Source: Alphaproteobacteria bacterium (GTDB lineage Bacteria > Pseudomonadota > Alphaproteobacteria > Rhizobiales > Xanthobacteraceae). From it: 64,000 nt of DNA. Where the stretch lies: contig VGEP01000009.1 of NCBI GenBank assembly GCA_016869215.1, positions 91,779 through 155,778 on the forward strand, written 5' to 3'. A program made the position numbers and the translations under genes. Each line of letters starts with the position of its first letter. Positions within the stretch are counted from its first letter, which is position 1. Under the pieces are notes generated by a model. That model was not told the DNA's origin. It did not search any database and saw only the letters and a program-made list of their open reading frames with translations. Positions 45,379-54,043 of this stretch are shown here, one piece after another.

Positions 45379-46083
45379 TTATTCGCCCACCCCGATGAGC
45401 TTGTGCAGCCGCTCGGGGTCCTGGCGCAACTCGGCCGACGGTCCGTCGTGCACGATGCGCCCCTTGTCCATAACAATGGCGCGTTCCGAAAATTCCAGCG
45501 CCACGCGGCTGTTCTGCTCGACCAGCACGATCGACAGGCCGGATTCGCTGCGCAGCCTGATCAGCACCGCGGTCAGCGCTTCCACGATCACAGGCGCAAG
45601 GCCTTCGGTCGGCTCGTCCATCAGCAGCAGCGCCGGATTGGTGAGCAAGGCGCGCGCGATCGACAGCATCTGCTGCTCGCCCCCGGAGAGCTGGTTGCCG
45701 CGGTTGCCCAACCTTTCGCGCAAGTTCGGGAACAGTTCGAACACGCGCTCCTTGGTCCAGCCGCCGGGGCGTGCGCCCACCTCCAGGTTTTCAAGGACTG
45801 TGAGCGAAGGAAAAATCTCGCGCTCCTGCGGCACGTAGCCGATGCCGGCGACGGCCCGGCGATAGACCGGCACGCGGTTCAGGCTTGCGCCATTGAGCAG
45901 CACGTCGCCCCGGTGCAGCGTGGTGTGGCCCATGACGGTCGAAAGCAGCGTGGTCTTGCCGACGCCGTTGCGGCCGATGATGCTGATGCTTTCGCCCGCG
46001 GCGACGGTGAGGCCGATGTCCTCCAGCACCACGGTCTCGCCGTAGCCGGCGTAAACGCCCTTGAGCTCCAGCGCGCTAGCCAT
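45379..46083 (-). CDS. livF: Branched-chain amino acid-type ABC transporter ATPase LivF
   Basis: 234-aa ATPase of the HAAT (LivFGHMJK) importer family. Walker A is GRNGVGKTTLLSTVMG, signature LSGGEQQMLSIARAL, Walker B LLLMDEPTEGLAP and the switch His region is VLVEQNSR as usual in LivF. It begins 5 bp after the livG stop. HAAT systems carry branched-chain amino acids but, in Hyphomicrobiales, also aromatic acids, urea and amides. The neighbours suggest a catabolic substrate rather than Leu/Ile/Val. Confidence 0.93.
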   Translation of the reverse strand: MASALELKGVYAGYGETVVLEDIGLTVAAGESISIIGRNGVGKTTLLSTVMGHTTLHRGDVLLNGASLNRVPVYRRAVAGIGYVPQEREIFPSLTVLENLEVGARPGGWTKERVFELFPNLRERLGNRGNQLSGGEQQMLSIARALLTNPALLLMDEPTEGLAPVIVEALTAVLIRLRSESGLSIVLVEQNSRVALEFSERAIVMDKGRIVHDGPSAELRQDPERLHKLIGVGE

Positions 46084-46088
46084 TGGTC

Positions 46089-46850
46089 CTACGCACCATG
46101 GGTGGTCGCCTGGCCGAGATAGACCGCACGCACGTCCGCGTTCGATCCGATCTCCCTGGGCGTGCCTTCGGCGAAAATCGCGCCGCGCACCAGCACGGTG
46201 ATGCGCTTGGCGAAACGGAACACCAGGTCCATGTCGTGGTCGATGATCAGCACGCCGATATCCTTGGGCAGCGCGTCGATGGCGTCCAGAATGATGTGGC
46301 TCTCCGCGCTCGGCACGCCCGCCGCCGGCTCGTCGAGCAGCAGCACTTCCGGCTTCAATCCGAGCGCGATGGCAAGCTCCACCAGCCGCTGCCGCCCGTA
46401 GGGCAGGCCCGCGATGGTGCGCTGTGCGTCGTCGGCGAGCTTCAGCGTCTCCAGCAGATGCATCGCCTCGTCGATCACGTCGCGCCGCTTGCCTGCGGGC
46501 GTGACCATGTTGGTCGCGGCGCCGACGCGCTCGGCGACCGAGATATAGACGTTCTCCAGCACGGTGAGACCGCGGAACAGCCGGTTGATCTGGAAGGTGC
46601 GGGCGATGCCGCGCTTCACCCGCGCGGCTTGCTCCATGGTGGTGATGTCCTCGCCGCGCAGCAGCACGGTTCCGGTGGTCGGCAGCAGCACGCCGGTCAT
46701 GAGATTGATGAACGTGGTCTTGCCCGCGCCGTTCGGCCCGATCAGCGCATGGCGCGCGCCCTTTTCCAGGGTGAACGTGATGTCGCGCGCGGCCTGCAGC
46801 GCCCCGAAGTTTTTGCTTACCGAGCGGGTTTCGAGCAGCGTGCCGTTCAT
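46089..46850 (-). CDS. livG: Branched-chain amino acid-type ABC transporter ATPase LivG
   Basis: 253-aa ATPase partner of LivF. Walker A is GPNGAGKTTFINLMTG. The long LivG-specific insert carries FQINRLFRGLTVLENVYI. The signature region is unusual: AGLPYGRQRLVELAIALGL, where LPYGRQRL replaces LSGGQ as in other LivG proteins. Walker B is LLLDEPAAGVPSAES. The C-terminal VLVRGAIFAEGTPREI is standard. The ATG at 46850 overlaps the livM stop (ATGA, 46847-46850), so translation is coupled; the open frame continues upstream but is livM antiframe sequence. Confidence 0.93.
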   Translation of the reverse strand: MNGTLLETRSVSKNFGALQAARDITFTLEKGARHALIGPNGAGKTTFINLMTGVLLPTTGTVLLRGEDITTMEQAARVKRGIARTFQINRLFRGLTVLENVYISVAERVGAATNMVTPAGKRRDVIDEAMHLLETLKLADDAQRTIAGLPYGRQRLVELAIALGLKPEVLLLDEPAAGVPSAESHIILDAIDALPKDIGVLIIDHDMDLVFRFAKRITVLVRGAIFAEGTPREIGSNADVRAVYLGQATTHGA

Positions 46851-47884
46851 GGTGACGGCCGTGACGCGGGTTCTTTGGGCGGGATTTTCGGCCTGAGCCG
46901 CTGCATCAGGACCTCGCCGATGCCGAGCATTCCGCCGCGCGCGAACAGCGCGATGACGACCAGCAGCAGGCCGAGGCCGAGCTGCCAGGCGGTCGGATAG
47001 ATTTTCGACAGGAAGTGCGCGAGCACCATGTAGGCCACTGCGCCGACGAACGCGCCGTAAAGCCTGCCGAAGCCGCCGAGCACCAGGATGATCAGCACGG
47101 TGGCGGCGCGGTCGAGGCCGAGCGTGCCGAGGTTCACGTAGGCGTTGGCCTGCGCCCAGATGCCGCCGGCGATGCCGGCGATGGCCGCCGAGATCGTGTA
47201 GCAGACCACGAGCCGCGTGCGCACCGGCGCGCCGACCGCGTGCATGCGGAGCGTGTTCTCGCGGATGCCGGTCAGCCCCTGGCCGAACGGCGAATACGCC
47301 AGCATCCGCACGAACAGGAAGCACAGGAACAGCACGCCCAGCACGTAGAGGAACTGCGTCTTCGGAATTAGCGGATTGAACTCGAACACGCCGAACAGCG
47401 GCGGGATGTTCAGGCTCGGCAGGCCGTCGAAGCCCCCGGTCCAGTGGTGTCCGAGGTTGGCCGCCTCCTCCAGCATCAGCATCGTGCATAGCGTCAGCAT
47501 CAGGAACGTCAGCCCGGTGGTCCGCAGCAGCACGAGGCCGGAGAGGAAACCGACAGCCGCCGCGACCAGCGCGGCCAGCGCAAGACCCGTCAGCGGCTCG
47601 TTCCAGATGCCGTGATGCGCCAGGATGCCGACGGTGTAGGCGCCGGCGCCGAAGAACGCGGCGTGGCCCAACGTGATGATGCCGGCGTAGCCGAGCGCGA
47701 GGTCGAGCGAGATCGCGAACAGCACCATGATCAGCAGTTCGGTGCCGAAGCCGAGATGGTTCGGATATGCAAAGAAGAACGCCAGCGCCGCGATCCACGG
47801 CAGCGATTCCCACCAGCGCAGGCTGTGGCGGCGGGCCAGCGCCAGCGCCGCCGGATGGTCCGGCATATGCGGCGTGACGCTCAT
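46847..47884 (-). CDS. livM: Branched-chain amino acid-type ABC transporter permease LivM
   Basis: 345-aa inner-membrane permease with about ten helices. LivM signatures are LGYAGIITLGHAAFFGAGAY, GLTGIRENTLRMHAVG and LRATVLIILVLGGFGRLYGAF-like (seen as RAATVLIILVLGGFGRLYGA). ATG 47884 overlaps the livH stop by 4 bp and its own stop overlaps livG, making a strictly coupled operon livH-livM-livG-livF. The N-terminal ~35 residues before the first helix are soluble and slightly longer than usual. Confidence 0.92.
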   Translation of the reverse strand: MSVTPHMPDHPAALALARRHSLRWWESLPWIAALAFFFAYPNHLGFGTELLIMVLFAISLDLALGYAGIITLGHAAFFGAGAYTVGILAHHGIWNEPLTGLALAALVAAAVGFLSGLVLLRTTGLTFLMLTLCTMLMLEEAANLGHHWTGGFDGLPSLNIPPLFGVFEFNPLIPKTQFLYVLGVLFLCFLFVRMLAYSPFGQGLTGIRENTLRMHAVGAPVRTRLVVCYTISAAIAGIAGGIWAQANAYVNLGTLGLDRAATVLIILVLGGFGRLYGAFVGAVAYMVLAHFLSKIYPTAWQLGLGLLLVVIALFARGGMLGIGEVLMQRLRPKIPPKEPASRPSP

Positions 47885-48756
47885 GCGGGTTTCCCGAACA
47901 GCCCCTGCGGCCGCCACAGCAGCAGCAAGATGGCGAGCGCGTAGATGAACAGCGTGCCGCCCTGCGGCAGGTACTTCTTCAGCACGAAGTCGAGCACGCC
48001 GATGATCAGCGAGGCCCAGAACACGCCAGCGATGCTGCCCAGCCCGCCGACCGACACCACGATCAGGAAAAAGACGAGGTACTTCAGCGCGTATTGCGGG
48101 TCGAGGCCGAGAAATTCCGCGCCGAGGCCGCCGCCGAGCGCGGCCATGCCGCTGCCGAAGCCGAAGGTGACGGCGAACAGCCGGTCGATGTTGATGCCGA
48201 GCGATTCCGCCATGCGGCGGTTGTCGACCGCGGCGCGGATCTGAGCGCCGAAGCGCGTGCGCTCGAAGCCGAACCAGAGACCGATCGCGATCGCTACTCC
48301 GACGACGATCAGGAAAATGCTGTAGGTGCGGTATTGCAGCAGCCCGAGGTCGAGCTGGCCGCGCAACGCATCCGGCAACGTCAGCGGCTGGTTTTCCGGT
48401 CCGACGAACACAGTTAGCGACGCGATGAACACGAAGCACAGTCCGATGGTGAACAGCACCTGGTCGAGTTCGCCCGCCTTATAGAGTCGCGAATAGAGCA
48501 GCCGCTCGAACACCATGCTGATGGCGGCGGTCAGGACGAACGAGATCGCCAGCGCCAGCGCGAAGCCGACGCCCCAGTGCCGCATCACCAGAACGACGAT
48601 GTAGCCGCCGAGCATGGCGAAGGCGCCGTGCGCGAGGTTGGCGAAGCCCATCAGCCCCATGGTCACGGACAGGCCGACCGACACGATAAACAGCACCATG
48701 CCGGCCGCCATGCCGCCGAGCAGCATGCTGGCGATGTTGTCGACCGTGAAGATCAT
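47881..48756 (-). CDS. livH: Branched-chain amino acid-type ABC transporter permease LivH
   Basis: 291-aa permease with about eight helices. The family segment GLMGFANLAHGAFAMLGGYI, the EAA-like AAVDNRRMAESLGINIDRL and the late VVSVGGLGSIAGVFWASLIIG are all present. ATG 48756 is the start of the first helix region; the longer open frame to 48852 is not needed. First gene of the coupled livHMGF unit. A terminator of the upstream receptor gene lies at 48917-48947, so livH probably has its own promoter in 48757-48916 or is reached by read-through. Confidence 0.92.
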   Translation of the reverse strand: MIFTVDNIASMLLGGMAAGMVLFIVSVGLSVTMGLMGFANLAHGAFAMLGGYIVVLVMRHWGVGFALALAISFVLTAAISMVFERLLYSRLYKAGELDQVLFTIGLCFVFIASLTVFVGPENQPLTLPDALRGQLDLGLLQYRTYSIFLIVVGVAIAIGLWFGFERTRFGAQIRAAVDNRRMAESLGINIDRLFAVTFGFGSGMAALGGGLGAEFLGLDPQYALKYLVFFLIVVSVGGLGSIAGVFWASLIIGVLDFVLKKYLPQGGTLFIYALAILLLLWRPQGLFGKPA

Positions 48757-48916
48757 CGCGGTCCCGCCTTGGCGAGCCGCACTGACGGTTCGGTACGCCC
48801 GATCACTGTGTTTAGTTCCCCGCGCCGGTTGGTCCCGGCCGCCCTTTGGCAAAGTTTAGGTCGAAAGCCGCGGACTGCATAGCGAAGCGCGTTCGCCCGG
48901 ACAATCCTGATCCGGA

Positions 48917-48947
48917 AACAAAACCGCCGCCCCTTGCGGGGCGGCGG
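48917..48947 (-). terminator. Rho-independent terminator after the Liv-type receptor gene
   Basis: 10-bp GC stem CCGCCGCCCC (48924-48933) and GGGGCGGCGG (48938-48947) with a 4-nt loop. Read on the minus strand it is followed by TTTTG, which places it as the terminator of the gene starting at 50171, between that gene and livH. Confidence 0.85.
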
Positions 48948-48974
48948 GATGCTCGGGACGGATGTCCTTGCAGG

Positions 48975-50171
48975 CTACTTGCAGGGCGCGATTTTCTGCG
49001 CCTTGCAGGCGTCCTTCACGTTGTCGATCTGGCCGATGACCTTCTGCATCAGCCGGCCATCCGGGCCCTTCACGACCTCGGACAGGTACTCGTTCATCAC
49101 GATGTCGCGGGTGTCCGGATCGATCGAGATCGGGCCGCGCGGGCTGTTGAACTTGAACGTGCCGGCGGCCTTGATGGCGGCGTCGCCGTCGATCTTGCCC
49201 TTGAGCTGGTGAGCGACGTGCATGATCAGCGCCATGCCGTCATAGCCGCCGACAGCCATGAAGTCCGGAACGGCGTTGGCGCCGTAGGCCTTCTTCCACT
49301 CGGCCACGAAGCGCTTGTTTTCCGCGTTCGGCAGGTCGGCGTGATAGTGGTGCATGGTGATCAGGCCGATCGCCGCGTCGCCCATCGCCTGCAGCTTGGT
49401 GTCCTGGGTGATGTCGCCCGGGCCGATCAGCCGGATGCCGGCCTGCCGCATGCCGAGCGCGCCGTAGGTGCGCGTCACCGCGGCCGCATGGTCGCCGGCC
49501 GGCACAAACACGAAGAACACGTCCGGCTTCTTGTCCTTGGCGCGCTGGAAGAACGGCGTGAAGTCCGGCACCGCGCCCGCGCCGCCCATCGGGATCTCGT
49601 CGATGACCTTGCCGCCGCTGGCCTCGAAGGCGCGCTTGAAGGCGTTGAGGCTGTCCTTGCCGGGCGGGAAGTCGGTGTAGCCGACCACCGCGGTCTTGGC
49701 CTTGAGCTGCTTGGCCGCGGCCTCGCCCATGGCGTAGCCGGCGTGCCACATGCTGAACGAGGTGCGCGCGTAGTAGCCCGACATCTGCGTGATGTGCGCG
49801 GTGCCGGCGTTCATGATCACGGCGAACTTCTTGCCGGCGTTGACCACCGGAGCCGATGCGATGGCGTTCGGCGAATAGACCCAGCCGGCGAGCACGTCGA
49901 CTTTTTCCTGCGTCAGGAGTTCCTGCGTCGCGACGCGCGCGTCGTTGCCGCCGGGGTTCTTGGCGTCGCGCTTGATCAGCTTGATCTGGTAGGGCTTGAC
50001 CTTGTCGGCATTGAGCTTGAGGTACATTTCCATGCCGCGGTCGATCAGCTGCGCGAACTCGGCGCCGATGCCGGTGTAGGGTAGGACCACGCCCACCTTG
50101 ACCTCCTGGGCGCCGGCAAGCGCCGTGGACACGGCCAGCGCGGCGGACGCCGCGAGAATGCGCTTCAACAT
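48975..50171 (-). CDS. Branched-chain amino acid-type ABC transporter substrate-binding protein
   Basis: 398-aa periplasmic receptor of the HAAT family. The signal peptide is MLKRILAASAALAVSTALAGA. The mature start QEVKVGVVLPYTGIGAEFAQ is the usual two-domain Leu/Ile/Val-binding-protein-like opening. QLIKRDAKNPGGNDARVATQE-like and GPGDITQDTKLQAMG segments follow. GGGAGG 8 nt upstream fixes ATG 50171, and the open frame to 50513 is not coding. Four Cys are absent from the body, with one Cys pair at the C-terminus (KDACKAQKIAPCK). Transcribed first, divergent from the MetE-like array across a 341-bp region. Confidence 0.92.
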   Translation of the reverse strand: MLKRILAASAALAVSTALAGAQEVKVGVVLPYTGIGAEFAQLIDRGMEMYLKLNADKVKPYQIKLIKRDAKNPGGNDARVATQELLTQEKVDVLAGWVYSPNAIASAPVVNAGKKFAVIMNAGTAHITQMSGYYARTSFSMWHAGYAMGEAAAKQLKAKTAVVGYTDFPPGKDSLNAFKRAFEASGGKVIDEIPMGGAGAVPDFTPFFQRAKDKKPDVFFVFVPAGDHAAAVTRTYGALGMRQAGIRLIGPGDITQDTKLQAMGDAAIGLITMHHYHADLPNAENKRFVAEWKKAYGANAVPDFMAVGGYDGMALIMHVAHQLKGKIDGDAAIKAAGTFKFNSPRGPISIDPDTRDIVMNEYLSEVVKGPDGRLMQKVIGQIDNVKDACKAQKIAPCK

Positions 50172-50512
50172 CGAACAACCTCCCAATATTGATGTCAGCC
50201 GGCCATGCAAAGGACGCCGGGCTTCGGGGCGGAGTGTAGGTCGAAAGCCCGAAACGGCGCAAGCGAACGGCGCGCGGCGCGGCCGCGCCGATGCGCGGAA
50301 ATCGCCCGAAAATCGGCCATCCAGCGTCGCTTTCATTCCAGCGCCGCGGCGGCCCTGCGAGCACGGCTGCGTGCACTGCCGCTTGGGCCGCTTCCCACGG
50401 CCGATGCAAGCGAGGCAAGCCGCAGCCGGGCGCAATTCTCGACCGTTGACAGCAGCCGTGCAATGGTTTGCAAACGCCGTAACGAACGATCCGGGGAGCA
50501 GGAGACGACCCA
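50172..50512. other. Divergent intergenic region between the Liv-type receptor and the MetE-like array
   Basis: 341 bp without a gene that I trust; the extended frames on both strands lack start signals and homology. It must hold the promoters for the receptor (minus) and the first MetE-like gene (plus). I see no SAM, cobalamin or THF riboswitch pattern. The plus-strand promoter candidate is at 50446-50473. Confidence 0.6.
50446..50473 (+). promoter_or_regulatory. Weak sigma70 promoter candidate for the MetE-like array
   Basis: TTGACA at 50446-50451 matches the -35 consensus exactly. After 16 nt TTGCAA (50468-50473) is a poor -10. It lies 40 bp upstream of ATG 50513, which has GGAG 8 nt before it. 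Confidence 0.35.
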
Positions 50513-51619
50513 ATGAAAAGAACCAGACCGCCGTTTCGCGCCGACCACGTTGGAAGCTATCTGCGTTCGCCGGCGATCGCGGAAGCGCGGGCCAAGCGGG
50601 AGAAGGGTCTGATCGGCGCCGCCGACCTGAAGAAGATCGAGGACGCGGAAATTCCCAAGGTCATCCGCAAGCAGGAAGAGGTCGGCCTGCAATGCGCGAC
50701 CGACGGCGAGTATCGCCGGATGTTCTGGCATTACGATTTCTACGACGGGCTGGACAACGTCGAGATCTACGAGCTGCCCGGCGGCATCCAGTTCCAGGGC
50801 GTGGCGACCAAGCCGAAGGGCGTCAAGATCACCGGCAAGATCGGCTTCAGCAATCATCCGATGCTGGAGCACTTCACCTTCGTGAAGAACCACACCAAGG
50901 TGATGCCGAAAATGTGCATCCCGTCGCCGACGGTGCTGCACTTCCGCCTGGAGCCGGGCTCGGTCGACAAGGCGGCCTATCCGGACCACGACGCCATCTT
51001 CTCCGACCTGTCGGCGGCCTACCGCAAGGCGGTGAAGGCGTTCTACGACGCCGGGTGCCGCTATCTGCAGTTCGACGACACCGCCTGGGCCTATCTCTGC
51101 TCCGACGTCGAGCTGGACAAGGCCAAGAAGCGCGGCATGAATGTCGCCGCGCTCGCCGACAACTACGTGAAGGTCATCAACGACTCGATCAAGGACAAGC
51201 CGGCGGACATGACGATCACGACGCATGTCTGCCGCGGAAACTTCCGTTCGACCTGGATCGCGTCCGGAGGCTACGAGCCGATCGCGGAGCGCATGCTCGC
51301 GCAGTGCAACTACGACGGCTATTTCCTGGAATACGACAGCGATCGCGCCGGCGGCTTCGAGCCGCTGCGGTTCCTGCCGAAGGGCAACAAGATCGTTGTG
51401 GTCGGCGTCATTACGTCCAAGAGCGGCACTTTGGAGCCGAAGGATCTGGTCAAGCGCCGCATCGATGAGGCGGCGAAGTTCGCGCCGCTCGAACAGCTCG
51501 CGCTCAGCCCGCAATGCGGCTTCGCCTCGACCGAGGAAGGCAACGTGCTGACCGAGGATCAGCAGTGGGCGAAGATGCGCGAAGTGGTGGAGATCGCCGA
51601 AGAGGTATGGGGCAAGTGA
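50513..51619 (+). CDS. MetE C-terminal-domain-like zinc methyltransferase, tandem copy 1
   Basis: 368-aa TIM-barrel protein of the cobalamin-independent methionine synthase (MetE) C-terminal family, without the N-terminal half of MetE. Zinc ligands by comparison with MetE are His238 and Cys240 (THVCRGNFRST), Glu273 (FLEYDSDRAGG) and Cys335 (LSPQCGFAS). FRADHVGSYLRS corresponds to the GS loop of the family. The Asp pair LQFDDTAW matches the homocysteine-binding region. Such stand-alone proteins use a zinc-bound thiolate as acceptor or leaving group; relatives include epoxyalkane:CoM transferase. Real substrate unknown. Copy 2 starts at the overlapping TGATG at 51617-51621. Confidence 0.85.
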   Translation: MKRTRPPFRADHVGSYLRSPAIAEARAKREKGLIGAADLKKIEDAEIPKVIRKQEEVGLQCATDGEYRRMFWHYDFYDGLDNVEIYELPGGIQFQGVATKPKGVKITGKIGFSNHPMLEHFTFVKNHTKVMPKMCIPSPTVLHFRLEPGSVDKAAYPDHDAIFSDLSAAYRKAVKAFYDAGCRYLQFDDTAWAYLCSDVELDKAKKRGMNVAALADNYVKVINDSIKDKPADMTITTHVCRGNFRSTWIASGGYEPIAERMLAQCNYDGYFLEYDSDRAGGFEPLRFLPKGNKIVVVGVITSKSGTLEPKDLVKRRIDEAAKFAPLEQLALSPQCGFASTEEGNVLTEDQQWAKMREVVEIAEEVWGK

Positions 51620-52728
51620 TGGCACAGCGCAGCAAACCGCCGTTCCGCGCCGATCACGTCGGCAGCCTGCTTCGCACCGCGCCGCTGAAGGACGCGCGCG
51701 CGAAGTTTGCCGCAGGCAAGCTCGCCGCAGCCCAGCTTGCGGAGGTCGAGGACCGCGAGATCGAGAACATCGTCCGCAAGCAGGAGGAGGTGGGCCTAAA
51801 GCTCGCCACCGACGGCGAGTTCCGCCGCTCGTGGTGGCAGTTCGACTTCTATAAAGGCCTGGGCGGCGTTGAGATGTACTCCACCGGCAAAGGCATCGTG
51901 TTCGCCGGCGTCGAGACCAAGGCCGAGAGCGTGCGCGTGGTCGGCAAGGTCGATTTCGTGGGCCACCCGCACATCGACCACTTCAGGTTCCTGAAGTCGA
52001 AGGCCAAGGTCACGCCCAAGATGACCATCCCCGCGCCGAGCACGCTGCATTTCCGGCAGGGACGGCAATCGATCTCGAAGGACATTTACCCGGACCTCGA
52101 CGCCTATTTCGACGATGTTGCGATAGCCTACCGAAAGGCAATCCGCGCGTTCTACGACGCCGGCTGCCGTTACCTGCAACTCGACGACACCGCCTGGTCG
52201 ATGCTTTGCGACCCGAAGGAGCGCGAGCAGTCGCGCACCCGCGGCGACAATCCCGACGCGCTGCCGGCGAAGTACATGGAAATGACCAACAAGGCGCTGG
52301 AGGGCAAGCCGGCGGACATGACCGTCGCCATGCACTCCTGCCGCGGCAACTTCCGCTCCACCTTTATCGCCTCGGGCGGCTACGAGTTCGTGGCGGAGAA
52401 GCTGCTCGGCGGCGTCAACCTCGACGCCTATTTCCTGGAGTATGACACCGATCGCGCCGGAGGCTTCGAGCCGCTGCGGTTCTTCCCCAAGGGCAGCAAG
52501 CAGCTTGTGCTCGGCCTCGTGACGTCCAAGAGCGGCGTGCTGGAGAAGAAGGACGACATCAAGCGCCGGATCGACGAGGCGACGAAGTACGTCGCGCTCG
52601 ACCAGCTTTGTCTTTCGCCGCAATGCGGCTTCGCCTCGACCGAGGAAGGCAACGTGCTGGCCGAGGAGGAGCAGTGGGCGAAGCTCAGGATGATCGTGGA
52701 ACTCGCCGACGAAGTGTGGGGCCGGTGA
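51619..52728 (+). CDS. MetE C-terminal-domain-like zinc methyltransferase, tandem copy 2
   Basis: 369 aa, same fold and ligands as copy 1: HSCRGNFRST, FLEYDTDRAGG and LSPQCGFAS. Like copy 1 it has DDTAW after the conserved LQLD, so copies 1 and 2 form a subgroup distinct from 3-5. ATG 51619 shares a base with the stop of copy 1 and its own stop is in a GTGA overlap with copy 3, so copies 1-3 are one translationally coupled unit. The 3-prime ~40 bp around the second Cys codon are virtually identical to copy 1, suggesting recent duplication or gene conversion. Confidence 0.85.
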   Translation: MAQRSKPPFRADHVGSLLRTAPLKDARAKFAAGKLAAAQLAEVEDREIENIVRKQEEVGLKLATDGEFRRSWWQFDFYKGLGGVEMYSTGKGIVFAGVETKAESVRVVGKVDFVGHPHIDHFRFLKSKAKVTPKMTIPAPSTLHFRQGRQSISKDIYPDLDAYFDDVAIAYRKAIRAFYDAGCRYLQLDDTAWSMLCDPKEREQSRTRGDNPDALPAKYMEMTNKALEGKPADMTVAMHSCRGNFRSTFIASGGYEFVAEKLLGGVNLDAYFLEYDTDRAGGFEPLRFFPKGSKQLVLGLVTSKSGVLEKKDDIKRRIDEATKYVALDQLCLSPQCGFASTEEGNVLAEEEQWAKLRMIVELADEVWGR

Positions 52729-53834
52729 CACAGCGCACCAAGCCCCCTTTCCGCGCCGACCACGTCGGTAGCCTGCTTCGCACGCAGGCGCTGAAGGACG
52801 CGCGGGCGAAGCGCGAGAAGAACGAAATCACCGCCGAGCAATTGCGCGAGGTCGAGGACCGTGAGATCGGGGCGATCGTCCGCAAGCAGGAAGAGGTCGG
52901 CCTGCATTCGATCACCGACGGCGAGTTCCGCCGCGCGTTCTGGAACTACGACTTTCTCGGCAAGCTTCCCGGCGTCGAGGCTTATCTCGGCGAGCGCAAG
53001 ATCCAGTTCCAGGGCAAGCAGCCCCGGCCGATGATGCTGCGCGTGACCGGCAAGCTCGGTGCCTACGCGCCGCATCCGATGATCGAGCACTTCAAGTTCC
53101 TGGCCGCCAACACCAGGCGCACGCCGAAGATGACGATCCCGTCGCCGTCGTCGCTGCACTTCCGCTACGGCCGCTCGGCGGTTCCGGAGAGTATCTATCC
53201 GGACATGGCGGAGTTTTACCGCGATCTTGGCGTGAGCTACCGCAAGGCGGTTCGCGCCTTCGCCGACGCCGGCTGCCGCTATCTGCAACTCGACGAGGTG
53301 AACTTCACTTATCTGTGCGACACGAAGCTCCGGCAAGTCGTGAAGGACCGTGGCGAGGACCCGGACGCGCTGCCGCACGTCTACGCCGAGATGCTCAACA
53401 CGGCGATCTCCGACATCCCCGCCGACATGACCATCGCGATGCACCTGTGCCGCGGCAACTTCCAGTCGACGTTCGTGGCCTCGGGCGGCTACGAGCCGGT
53501 CGCCGACATCCTGTTCAACACGGTGAAAGTGCCGAACTACTTCATGGAGTACGACAGCGACCGCGCCGGCGGCTTCGAGCCGCTGCGCTTCGTGCCCAAG
53601 GGCAAGAACGTGGTGCTGGGGCTGGTTACGTCGAAGTCCGGCACGCTCGAATCGAAGGACACGCTCAAGCGCCGCATCGACGAGGCGTCGAAGTTCATTT
53701 CGCTCGATCAGCTTTGCCTGTCGCCGCAATGCGGCTTCGCCTCGACCGAGGAGGGCAACATCCTCGCCGAGGACGAGCAGTGGGCGAAGCTTCGGACGAT
53801 CGTCGAGGTGGCGGAAGAGGTGTGGGGGAAGTAG
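52725..53834 (+). CDS. MetE C-terminal-domain-like zinc methyltransferase, tandem copy 3
   Basis: 369 aa starting at GTG 52725, within the stop of copy 2 (GTGA). Ligand motifs are HLCRGNFQST, FMEYDSDRAGG and LSPQCGFAS, so the zinc site is complete. The residue run after LQLD is DEVNF rather than DDTAW, shared in type with copies 4 and 5. It ends the coupled trio. A 187-bp palindromic element (53839-54025) separates it from copy 4. Different binding-loop residues suggest that the copies handle related but different substrates. Confidence 0.85.
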   Translation: MTQRTKPPFRADHVGSLLRTQALKDARAKREKNEITAEQLREVEDREIGAIVRKQEEVGLHSITDGEFRRAFWNYDFLGKLPGVEAYLGERKIQFQGKQPRPMMLRVTGKLGAYAPHPMIEHFKFLAANTRRTPKMTIPSPSSLHFRYGRSAVPESIYPDMAEFYRDLGVSYRKAVRAFADAGCRYLQLDEVNFTYLCDTKLRQVVKDRGEDPDALPHVYAEMLNTAISDIPADMTIAMHLCRGNFQSTFVASGGYEPVADILFNTVKVPNYFMEYDSDRAGGFEPLRFVPKGKNVVLGLVTSKSGTLESKDTLKRRIDEASKFISLDQLCLSPQCGFASTEEGNILAEDEQWAKLRTIVEVAEEVWGK

Positions 53835-53838
53835 AGCT

Positions 53839-54025
53839 TCGTGTCCCGGGCGCAACGCAGCATGGAGCGAAGCGAAATGATGCGTTGCAGACCCGGGGAC
53901 CCCGGTTTTCTGTTGTTGAAGATAACCGGGGTCCCGGATTAGCAGTGCACCGCTACGCCATAGCGCGTCCAAGACGCGCGTGAACGCGCTTATGGCTCCG
54001 CGCTGCACCGCATCCGGGACACGAG
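53839..54025. repeat. Intergenic palindromic repeat (type A, copy 1)
   Basis: Large composite inverted repeat. Outer arms are GTGTCCCGGGCGC and its counterpart CCGGGACAC. Inner arms are ACCCCGGTT and AACCGGGGT. Further small hairpins include GATGCGTTGC and GCACCGC segments. The same element in shorter form recurs at 55157-55291, so copies 4 and 5 of the methyltransferase are each preceded by it. Confidence 0.8.
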
Positions 54026-54043
54026 CGCAGAGGACAATTTGAA

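Noticed and set aside
46089..48439. Long livG and livM frames suggesting LivG-LivM or LivM-LivH fusions
   Set aside because: Each conserved domain begins at an ATG in a 4-bp ATGA overlap with the upstream gene; the extra N-terminal translation has no liv similarity.
50172..50512. SAM, cobalamin or THF riboswitch ahead of the MetE-like array
   Set aside because: I looked for conserved riboswitch cores such as the B12 box or SAM k-turn pattern and found none; only a weak promoter candidate and a ribosome binding site.
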